64,000 nt of DNA, from contig LT606947.1 of assembly GCA_900095165.1 (NCBI GenBank), positions 620,001 through 684,000 of the forward strand. Direction: 5' to 3'. The notes below the pieces were generated by a model. It searched no databases. It was given only the letters and a program-made list of their open reading frames with translations, and was not told the origin of the DNA. Of the stretch, positions 51,752 to 59,352 are shown piece after piece (the first letter of the stretch is position 1; the number at the start of each line of letters is the position of its first letter). Origin of the DNA: Polynucleobacter necessarius. GTDB taxonomy: Bacteria; Pseudomonadota; Gammaproteobacteria; Burkholderiales; Burkholderiaceae. Position numbers and translations under genes: made by a program.

Positions 51752-52286
51752 ATGGATTCCACACACATCACACAATCAATCTAAAAGCTTTAAAGAAAAG
51801 ACGAAAGAAGAATTTGTTAAAGCGTTTCAGTTAACTATTTACTTTGGCGCTTGGTTTTGCGCTCTTGCCTTTTTGGCCGCAACATCGCTCGATGAGAGGC
51901 CAATACCTTTATCTATTTTTGGTTTTGCCTTATTCAAAGCAGCTGTGTGCGCGAAGTTCATGCTACTTGCTCAAGCGGCTTACCCAATCAAAGCAAACAA
52001 ACAGCATGGCATTGTAGGATCTTTGATTCTGGAGTCCTTGATGTATCTACTTGTCGTTTTGGGTTTAAATTATGTTGAAGCTGGAGTTCACGGTTTGCTA
52101 CATGGAAAAGAATTCCTTATCTCCATGACTGAATTTGGCCGATCAAATCCATTGCGTGTTGTGGCGATGTCGATCGTTTATTGGCTGATTGTATGGCCAT
52201 ACCTTCTATTGAAAGGCATGAGTCTAATGCTAGGCAGTCATGCCACTCTTGAGATTTTATTTGGCAATAAATCAGAGCCAAGCTAA
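51752..52286 (+). pseudogene. four-helix membrane protein with an N-terminal frameshift
   Basis: ATG 51752 opens MDSTHITQSI and hits TAA. One base later the frame KSFKEKTKEEFVKAFQLTIYFG runs without stop to 52286. No usual start lies in that frame before TTG 51873, which would cut into the first helix. A 1-base insertion near 51781 is the simplest reading. Four hydrophobic helices are visible (TIYFGAWFCALAFLAA, GFALFKAAVCAKFMLLA, LILESLMYLLVVLGL, MSIVYWLIVWPYLLL). No family recognised. Confidence 0.6.
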
Positions 52287-52307
52287 TAACATTTCAATAA
52301 GACGCTC

Positions 52308-53219
52308 TTGATGATGAAATCATGCTTCACTCTTCTGGGTAGAAGTCATTGGTTTTTCATATGGCTAGCACTTTTTTTGGGTGCTGTGTTTCCCGCTGCA
52401 TCGCATGCACAGGAAATCGAGGTGCGAACTTATTCCAATGCGCCAGTTGGTATTAACTTTCTAAGTGGTGGTATCGCTCAGGCCAAGGCTGGTAATTACA
52501 CCCTGACTAGTGAGGCCATGAGTCTTACCCATATCTTTGATGCTGGTGGTCAATCCGGAAAACTCACACTAGTTCTTCCCTATAGTCAACTGTCTGGATC
52601 GAGCACTATTGGCGGGCGAACAGTCAATGCCAGCTCCGAGGGTTTGTCAGATCCACTCATCAAGGCCGCAATTAATCTCTATGGTGCGCCAGCCTTAAGT
52701 TTGGATCAATTTAAAACTTATCAGCAGGACCTCATTGTTGGCGTCAGCTTGACAGCATCGGTTCCATGGGGCGAGTATGACGATAATCAACTAATCAATG
52801 TGGGTGCGAATCGCTGGTTTATTCAGCCTGGCTTAGGAGCATCCAAAGCATTTGGCCCATGGAGACCGGAGTTAGCTGGCGCAGGAATTTTTTACACCAG
52901 TAATACCGACTTTATGGGCGGTAATTCCTTATCTCAAAATCCCGTCTACTCAACCCAGACTCATGCGATTTATTGCTTTCAGAATACCGCCTGGATTTCG
53001 GTAGATGCAACCTACTTCACCGGCGGACAATCCTATGTCAATGGTAATCCGATTAGTGGCAGTCAGGAGAACTGGCGCTTTGGTACAACGATGTCATATC
53101 CGGTAAACAAACATAACTCAATTCGACTATCAGCGAGCACTGGCGCGTACTCGAGAACTAATAATAGCTATGAGTTATATGGGATTTCTTGGCAATACCG
53201 CTTTGGTGGCGGTTTATAG
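52308..53219 (+). CDS. outer-membrane transporter (phenol MetA-pathway family)
   Basis: The 303 residues begin with a signal peptide (cut near ASHAQE) and show alternating beta strands ending GISWQYRFGGGL, like the PF13557 'putative MetA-pathway of phenol degradation' channels. These form outer-membrane barrels for hydrophobic or aromatic substrates. The initial MMMK allows several starts. Intact. Substrate unknown. Confidence 0.72.
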   Translation: MMMKSCFTLLGRSHWFFIWLALFLGAVFPAASHAQEIEVRTYSNAPVGINFLSGGIAQAKAGNYTLTSEAMSLTHIFDAGGQSGKLTLVLPYSQLSGSSTIGGRTVNASSEGLSDPLIKAAINLYGAPALSLDQFKTYQQDLIVGVSLTASVPWGEYDDNQLINVGANRWFIQPGLGASKAFGPWRPELAGAGIFYTSNTDFMGGNSLSQNPVYSTQTHAIYCFQNTAWISVDATYFTGGQSYVNGNPISGSQENWRFGTTMSYPVNKHNSIRLSASTGAYSRTNNSYELYGISWQYRFGGGL

Positions 53220-53222
53220 CGC

Positions 53223-54892
53223 CTATAAATCGCGTAGATGCCTGCGCAAAATTTTACCAACATTGGACTTTGGCATTTCATTAATAAAAGCAATTTTTCT
53301 AGGGCGCTTATAACTAGTCATTTGCTCTTTGCAATACTGAATAACCTGAGCCTCGGTTAACTCAGATCTGTCCTTGACAATGTAAGCCTTCACAATCTCA
53401 CCAAGCTTACGGTGCAGGAATCCAATCACGGCACACTCCCTCACACCTGGCATTAATGAAATCACCTCTTCTATTTCATTGGGGAACACTTTGAAGCCGG
53501 CAACCACAATCATGTCCTTTTTACGATCCACAATTTGCACATAACCATCAGGGCTCATGATGCCAATATCACTAGACTTGAAATAGCCTTCCGGCGTAAT
53601 AAATTGCTCAGTCTCTTCGGGTCTATTCCAGTAACCCGCCATAACTTGCGGGCCCTTGATGCAGATCTCTCCAGGCGTACCAAACGGAAGCTCTACGCCC
53701 TCATCATCCAGCATCAATACATCCGTACTGGGAACTGGCATACCAATGGAGCCAGTAAATTCTTTTACAAAAGGTGTATTGACGCAGACTACTGGCGAGG
53801 TCTCAGAAAGACCATAGCCTTGAGTAATAACAACACCTGTCAGCTTTTGCCAAAGATCAGCAGTTTTCTTGAGAACCGCCATACCGCCACCAATCGTAAC
53901 CAAGAGATTAGGTAATTTCACCTTGAAAAATTCAGGTCGATGTATCAGCGCATGAAATAAGGTATTGACACCCGGAAAAATATTGATATCGGGGTGCTTC
54001 ATCAGCAGCCTAATAAAGCCGGTAATGTCACGAGGGTTAGCCACCAATAATAGCTTTCCACCCTTGCGCATTCCAAGCAGACCACAGGCGGTAAGCGCAA
54101 AGATATGGGTCATTGGTAATGCACATAAAAATACCAGTTGCTGATGGAGATCTTTTAATGCAGGATCAAGCCAAGACTCAATTTGAATGATATTGGCCAA
54201 AATATTTCGGTGCAATAAGATGGCGCCTTTAGAAATGCCAGTAGTGCCACCCGTGTATTGCAAAAACGCAATATCGTCTTGCTCTATTTTGGGACTAGTA
54301 AAGCCATGACCTGCACCTAATTTAAGAGCTTGATTAAATTTAAGGCAAGGAAAGCTCCAATGTGGGATGAGTTTCTTAATATGGCGAGCAACTAAATTAA
54401 CAATGACGCCTTTCGGACCCATCGTCTCACCCAAGCTACTCACAATTACTTTCTTTACAAGCCCTTGATTGGCGATATCTTGGTATACGTGCGCAAAGTT
54501 TTCCAGCATCACCAGAACGGTTGCACCACTGTCTTGCAGTTGATGTTCGAATTCACGGGCGGTATAGAGCGGATTAATATTCACCACAACAAAGCCGGCG
54601 CGCAGGGTGCCCAGCATCGCAATCAAGTATTGCAGAACATTGGGAAACATGATGCCGATACGGGCGCCCGCTTCAAGGCCTAAAGTTTGCAAATAAGCGG
54701 CAAAATCCTTAGACAAGATATCAAGCTGGCGGTAGCTAATCGAGAGTGGCCCATCGACTCAATTGCAATGCGATTGGGATAAGCCTGAAATGACTCTTCT
54801 ATTAAGTCAATAACTGATGAGTGGTCCGCTAAATTGATCTCATGGGGAACATCCTCGAGATAGTTTTTCAGCCAAGGTTTACGAGCGTTCAT
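53223..54892 (-). pseudogene. fadD: long-chain fatty acid-CoA ligase, one frameshift
   Basis: Activates fatty acids to acyl-CoA. The start at 54892 (MNARKPWLKNYLEDVPHEI) leads to IAIESMG, then the frame shifts. The protein goes on LSISYRQLDILSKDFAAYLQ in another frame to 53223. Loss of one C in ATGGGCCCACTC-like sequence explains it. The rest is complete: AMP motif YTGGTTGISKGAIL, GYGLSETSP and the C-terminal KSNVGKILRRHLRD. An internal TTG at 54716 would give 497 residues lacking the N-terminus, so partial activity cannot be excluded. Confidence 0.83.
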
Positions 54893-54913
54893 CTTGATAT
54901 TGCCAGATTAACT

Positions 54914-55486
54914 TTAAGCGCCTATGAGCTCTTTGAGCTTTTCTAGGTAGAGCTCTTGCCCGTGATTAACGCGATGAGTCCATTCATTGCCAGAGCCTGC
55001 ATTGGCGTCGTCGGTCACGTACTTAAATGATTGCCAGGGAATATTAAATTGATAGGCTATATTTGCTATCGTAAATAACTCCATATCCACCACATCAATA
55101 CCTTGGGATATCAACCAAGAATCGTGAGCCGTTACAAAACTATCACCAGTGCCACAAGTATGCTCACCACCAAGAGATAGATATTGAGATGGCTTAGGGC
55201 AAAACGAGGTCTGCCCTCTTGGCGCCAGCGGTACCGTCATCATGTCGCGCTGTATTACCTTGCCGATTTCCAATAAGCCATGCAATGCAGCGTTAATTTT
55301 TCCAACGGTCCCAAAGTTCACTATCCGCTTAGGTTGATATTCGTGAATAGCCCCAATACTTGCCGCCGTTGCATTAATTTTGCCAACGCCTGAATACACA
55401 ATATTGACACCTGCCAGCAAAACGCTTTTATCAAGCTCGGACTCCAATGCGGTAATAATGAGTAATTGTGTTTTCATATCAGTCAA
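54914..55486 (-). CDS. nucleoside phosphorylase-family nucleosidase
   Basis: The 190 residues carry PNP/UDP fold motifs: LLIITALESELDKS, YSGVGKINATAASIG, RIVNFGTVGKIN and VVDMELFTIANIAY (the MTAN-like ribose-binding Met-Glu). It is shorter than MTA/SAH nucleosidase (about 230). Purine nucleosidase is likely, but the substrate is unsure. It starts 2 bases from the divergent apt start. Intact. Confidence 0.75.
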   Translation of the reverse strand: MTDMKTQLLIITALESELDKSVLLAGVNIVYSGVGKINATAASIGAIHEYQPKRIVNFGTVGKINAALHGLLEIGKVIQRDMMTVPLAPRGQTSFCPKPSQYLSLGGEHTCGTGDSFVTAHDSWLISQGIDVVDMELFTIANIAYQFNIPWQSFKYVTDDANAGSGNEWTHRVNHGQELYLEKLKELIGA

Positions 55487-55488
55487 AA

Positions 55489-56006
55489 ATGAATTTATTA
55501 GATTATCTACCCGGAGTCCCCGACTTTCCTAAGCCAGGAATCCTTTTCAGGGACATCTCCCCTCTTTTGGTTGATCCAACGGCATTTAAGGAAGCCACTC
55601 TGCAACTAGAGGCGCTAGCCCAACAGTTCGACTGCAGCCATATTCTTGGCATTGAGTCACGTGGTTTTATCTTTGGAGCTGCCCTAGCCCACCAAGCCCA
55701 TAAGGGGCTCGCATTAGCTCGAAAACCCAACAAACTACCCTTGGCTAGCCATCGAGAACCTATGGTCTGGAATACGGCTCTGACTCCCTGGAGATCCAGC
55801 AATCCACCATCCCGGCTGGGGCACGAGTTTTGATTCTGGATGATGTTTTAGCTACCGGCGGAACCATCATTGCAGCCAGTCAATTACTTAAAAAAGCAGG
55901 TTTTCAAGTAGCTGGTGCTGTCACATTTTTAGAGATTGCCGGCTTAAAAGGGGGAGAAATCCTCACTCAAAAGAGAATTCTCAATAAGACAGTCCTGATT
56001 GCTTGA
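55489..56006 (+). pseudogene. apt: adenine phosphoribosyltransferase, one frameshift
   Basis: Salvages adenine to AMP. The start at 55489 (MNLLDYLPGVPDFPKPGILFRDISPL) is typical. After KPNKLPLASHREP one T is missing (CCTATGGT for CCTTATGGT). The rest (LEYGSDSLEIQQSTIPAGA) and the PRPP loop VLILDDVLATGGT continue in another frame to 56006. The first frame gives only 121 residues without the PRPP loop, so it is inactive. Confidence 0.88.
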
Positions 56007-56014
56007 GCTTGGGC

Positions 56015-56296
56015 TTAAAGAAGAGTCTTGGCGCTTTTAAGCAATTTAACAGTGCCCCAACCTACAGCCAGGACTTTGCTGGCAAGCTTAGGCTTGTAGT
56101 GGGCTAATACGGCGAAAGCACTAGTCCAAAGGATGGGTGTGCTCTTCACAAAATTAAAAGCATCTATGCCCTTATCAGCCCAAGACAGCGGCTTTTCTAT
56201 TGGTTCAAAATGCAGGGCAAAATCAGCGCGCTCTTGTGCAGCTCGCTTTTGGAGTACCTTCTGCCTAGCCTGTAGTTCTGCTAGCGTTTGGCTCAT
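56015..56296 (-). CDS. yqjK: YqjK-like protein
   Basis: A 93-residue protein with a charged helical start (LAELQARQKVLQKRAAQERADF) and a weakly hydrophobic C-terminal half, like the small YqjK family. Third gene of an elaB/yqjD-yqjE-yqjK unit. Its start overlaps the YqjE stop by 4 bases. Role in membrane or ribosome association is not known. Confidence 0.65.
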   Translation of the reverse strand: MSQTLAELQARQKVLQKRAAQERADFALHFEPIEKPLSWADKGIDAFNFVKSTPILWTSAFAVLAHYKPKLASKVLAVGWGTVKLLKSAKTLL

Positions 56297-56664
56297 CGCT
56301 TAGCAAGCTCCTGGCGATCTTTGGATAACTCAGTAATCGTTGCTTCGAATAATTTGGGCATGACCTTGAGAGAGCGCAAAACTACCAGCGCCAAAATAAT
56401 TCCAACGGATAAGAATCCAGCAGCAAGCAAACTTAATGCCATGATGCGATCGGTTTCCCAGCTATAAATAACAATGAGCAAAGCTAGCATCACCAAGCCA
56501 AAAAACAAGAAAAATAATGTAAACATAATCATAATCAACAGACTCAGAAACTTAGAGCGTGCGATCTGAACATCAGTAGAAATCAACTCCAAACGAGTCT
56601 GGGCAATTGACGCCCCCGTGGAGGCAAGATTCTTAAGAGACGATAAAAGATTTTCTTGGGACAT
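56293..56664 (-). CDS. yqjE: YqjE/phage holin-3 family membrane protein
   Basis: A 123-residue inner-membrane protein with two central helices (LSLLIMIMFTLFFLFFGLVMLALLIVIYSW and ALSLLAAGFLSVGIILALVV), the DUF1469/YqjE layout. Middle gene of the three-gene unit. Intact. Confidence 0.8.
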   Translation of the reverse strand: MSQENLLSSLKNLASTGASIAQTRLELISTDVQIARSKFLSLLIMIMFTLFFLFFGLVMLALLIVIYSWETDRIMALSLLAAGFLSVGIILALVVLRSLKVMPKLFEATITELSKDRQELAKR

Positions 56665-56670
56665 GAGTGC

Positions 56671-57006
56671 CTAGCGACGACGAATAAAGAGGCCAATTAA
56701 CAGTCCAAGACCAGCTGCAACACCGACCGCCTCCCAAGGATTGCGATGCACGAACTCATCAGTACTCTCAGCCACCACTTTAGCCTTCTCAGTCAGGGCG
56801 CCCTCAACAGATGAAAGTGTTTCTTTTGCATTATTCAGGGTATCCAAAGCCCTTGATCGAATCGCACCAAGAGGTCCATCTTCATTCACCGCTGTGACTT
56901 TAATGAGCTCCTCAGCATCAGCCATAAGCGCCTTGAAATCGCCAATCAAATTCTCAGAGTTGATCTGAACTTCTTCATGCGTACTTGTTGATTTTTTAGC
57001 AGTCAT
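56671..57006 (-). CDS. ElaB/YqjD family (DUF883) membrane-anchored ribosome-binding protein
   Basis: The 111 residues have an amphipathic N-terminal region (DFKALMADAEELIKVT) and a C-terminal anchor RNPWEAVGVAAGLGLLIGLFIRRR, the DUF883 hallmark. E. coli YqjD and ElaB bind ribosomes at the inner membrane in stationary phase. First gene of the yqjD-yqjE-yqjK unit. Intact. Confidence 0.85.
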   Translation of the reverse strand: MTAKKSTSTHEEVQINSENLIGDFKALMADAEELIKVTAVNEDGPLGAIRSRALDTLNNAKETLSSVEGALTEKAKVVAESTDEFVHRNPWEAVGVAAGLGLLIGLFIRRR

Positions 57007-57071
57007 TGCCGCTCCTAGCTGATAGCAATTAATTAGATGATAGTTCTATTCTAAGCAATTCCATCTAGGGA

Positions 57072-57502
57072 TCACAGTAATAAGACCGTCATACCCGCAT
57101 TATCTTCTTTGAAGTGCTTAAGATGAGCCTTCTCCGCAATAGTGCATGGTAGGCCTCACTACCAAAGGCGGCTTGCTCGCCAAAATGATATTCATCGACC
57201 CGGTCGGAGAGGTAGTTATTTTCGAGGGCGTCATGCACAGCCCGCTTAATTCTTCCGCCCTCACCGCTTGCTCCATAACCATGGATCAAGATCATCGCCT
57301 TAATACCCACTTCTGATGCGCGGCGCAAAGCAATAGTTAGACGGTCCAACGCCTCTTCAGCACTTGGGCTATCGAACTTCAAATTCAGCGCCATAGTGTC
57401 GCCATGCGGAATGGGCAGCTTCTCACTGCCGCATTGACGACATTCTCCAAGCATCCCTCTAGGGTTGCCACATTCTGGACACTCAAATGAATGGGTCATC
57501 AA
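57072..57502 (-). pseudogene. zinc-ribbon + Smr-domain protein with shifted C-terminus
   Basis: An N-terminal zinc ribbon (CPECGNPRGMLGECRQCGS) is followed by an Smr-like domain (GDTMALNLKFDSPSAEEALDRL, IKAMILIHGYGASGEGG). The open frame ends at 57089 with LILSTSKKIMRV. A different frame from about 57140 reads EKAHLKHFKEDNAGMTVLLL to a stop at 57072, which looks like the native tail. A 1-base deletion near LLRRR is inferred. The domain itself is complete, so the altered protein may still work. Confidence 0.55.
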
Positions 57503-57543
57503 ATCCTTTGTAGATGATTGAGAAGCAACCCATTCATGGCAAC

Positions 57544-57839
57544 TTAAGAGCAGTACTTTGCCTCTAAAGCAGATGTTGAATTGATTTGATCATCAACCAT
57601 GCGGTTTAAGGTCATCTGCGCTGCATCTTTATTTTCCTGAACCTTGATGTTTAGGTTGATCAGCCCAGCCACATCCTTTCGAGTTGATGTATTGCCATAG
57701 CGCAAACCTTTCAACGTGGAAACTGCTTCAGCCGAGATCTTGCATTGCTGACTTACCAATTCAGAAGAATCAGATGAGGTATTTGCATATGCAAACGCAG
57801 CTACGGAGATTGAGGCGACAGCTAACAGAGTTTTTTCAT
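57544..57839 (-). pseudogene. small secreted protein, start frame lost at an A-run
   Basis: ATG 57839 is followed by six As, giving MKKLC then TAG. With seven As it would read MKKTLLAVASISVAAFAYA, a perfect signal peptide. That leads in frame to a ~70-residue mature part (SSDSSELVSQQCKISAEAVSTL...EAKYCS) with two Cys, which could form a disulfide. No family recognised. Single-base loss in a homopolymer, so transcriptional slippage or sequencing error could matter here. Confidence 0.6.
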
Positions 57840-57840
57840 C

Positions 57841-58020
57841 TTATTTCCTTAATTTGTGACCACATGTTGGACAACAACCTAAATCTTTTGCTTTTGTTTT
57901 TCTTAAGGCGGCGTAAACACTAGATTCTGAAATTTCCATTTTCCTAGCGGCTTGAGCTGCGGTCATTCCCCTCCCTATCCAATCCAAAGCTTGATGTGTT
58001 TTTGGTATTGCTCTTCTCAT
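57841..58020 (-). CDS. 59-residue helix-turn-helix protein with C-terminal zinc knuckle
   Basis: MRRAIPKTHQALDWIGRG begins a helix-turn-helix region (MTAAQAARKMEISESSVYAAL), which continues RKTKAKDLGCCPTCGHKLRK. The CCxxCGH tail could bind zinc. A good AAGGA lies 8 bases before the ATG. It stops one base before the small secreted protein's ATG, so one transcript is possible. Basic and small, so probably DNA-binding and reminiscent of phage or plasmid regulators. Family unknown. Confidence 0.6.
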   Translation of the reverse strand: MRRAIPKTHQALDWIGRGMTAAQAARKMEISESSVYAALRKTKAKDLGCCPTCGHKLRK

Positions 58021-58249
58021 TTACCATCCTTTGATATAACTATACTACAGAAGTTGTGAAGTTATGAACTTTATCAACGGTGTTGCGCACATGCACACAA
58101 ACTAGACTGGGGTGCGGTCCCAGGGAATAAATATGAAAAAAATGAAAATTAGTGTTCAGGCAGCTGATCCAAGCTAGAAATAGATGCACTGCACCAAAAT
58201 GAAGATCAAGTAATATGAAAAATTAATTACCACTTCAAACAGGATTCAC

Positions 58250-59213
58250 ATGAACCGCCTATTGCAGTTAGCGTTTGTAACTTGTTACTTCGTTTTGTCT
58301 GGCCTAGCTGTTGCCTATCCGAACAAACCGATAACGATTATTGTTCCTCAAGCACCTGGCGGCACTAACGACATTGTTGGTCGAGTTGTTGCACAACGTC
58401 TTGGTGAGCAAATGAAAACTTCGGTTATTGTCGAAAATAGACCAGGCGCTGGCGGCAATATTGGCACCCAGTTTGTTGCTAATGGGCCAAAAGATGGGTA
58501 CACCCTCTTGATGACTATAAGCAGCGCTCAAGCCATTAATCCAGCTCTCTATAAAAATCCCGGGTTTGATCCGGTCAACGACTTTGTTCCGCTGGCGATG
58601 ATCGGCTCAGTATCAAATGTGCTTGTGGTAAATCCTAATTTTCCAGCCAAAAAACTTAGAGGATTTCTTAAAGCTAGTTAAATCAAAGCCACCTGAGACC
58701 TATCAATATGCTTCAGCAGGAAATGGCACCCTCAACCACCTCTTAGGTGAAATGCTGAATCAAAACTACGGAATTTCCTTACAACACATTCCCTACAAAG
58801 GTGTGGCGCCAGCGCTCAATGACCTCTTAGGAGGTCAGGTTCAAATTGCATTCGCAAGCTTGCCATCTGTATTGCAATACATCAACTCACAAAAACTGAT
58901 TGCCCTTGGCGTGAGCTCATCAAAGCGCTCACCCGTTCTTCCAGATGTTCCATCCATTTCGGAAAAAGTGCCAGGTTTCTCGGGCTCACTATGGATTGGT
59001 CTATTTGCACCCAAAGGGACGCCTAAGCCCGTGGTAGATAAATTGCAAAAAGAAATGCAGCTCACGCTTGCAAATCCAGACTTAAAAGAAAAATTACAAA
59101 GCTCAGGTGTAGAGCTTGCAAGCATGACGTCGGCTGAATTCGCAAAACAGCTTCAAGACGATATTGCTCGTTGGGCCAAGATTGTTAAAGCCTCAGGCGC
59201 CTCTCTAGACTAA
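58250..59213 (+). pseudogene. TctC/Bug-family solute-binding protein, frameshift in an A-run
   Basis: A periplasmic receptor for a carboxylate taken up by a tripartite tricarboxylate transporter, or a lone Bug sensor. The signal peptide MNRLLQLAFVTCYFVLSGLAVA is followed by YPNKPITIIVPQAPGGTNDIVGR and RPGAGGNIGTQFVA. At FPAKK an A6 run (58650-58655 region) carries one extra A. The rest (LEDFLKLVKSKPPETYQYAS, then ASAGNGTLNHL, AFASLPSV) continues in another frame to 59213. No TctA/TctB genes are near. The 229 bases before it show only a small hairpin. Confidence 0.82.
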
Positions 59214-59236
59214 GTTTTGTTTGAGCCTTGAATATG

Positions 59237-59322
59237 AAAAAAGCCCCATGCGATTGAACTGACCCATTTTAGTTGGATTGGGTGTTCAACTTTTGTGGGT
59301 CAGTTCAGATTCGGGGCTTTTT
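59237..59322. terminator. tctC/lpdA terminator interrupted by a mini-IS
   Basis: The arms AAAAAAGCCCC (59237-59247) and GGGGCTTTTT (59313-59322) form a bidirectional terminator. Its loop now carries a 53-bp element. Without the element and one GAT copy, the loop would be the nine bases ATGCGATTC. Confidence 0.7.
59255..59307. mobile_element. 53-bp mini-IS (IS3-type ends only)
   Basis: It starts TGAACTGACCCA and ends TGGGTCAGTTCA (12-bp perfect inverted repeat), flanked by GAT on both sides, a 3-bp duplication as IS3 elements make. Bases 59271-59307 match the end of the IS remnant at 45262-45298 with one mismatch. This is therefore that element's end with the whole inside deleted. Confidence 0.75.
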
Positions 59323-59352
59323 CTTATATAACAAGCAGTAAGGATGGGAAGT

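Noticed and set aside
58107-58123. Hairpin CTGGG/CCCAG as terminator or riboswitch before tctC.
   Set aside because: Only five base pairs, no U-run and no known aptamer core.
58133-58177. A 14-codon frame MKKMKISVQAADPS.
   Set aside because: Too short, no ribosome site and no context to support it.
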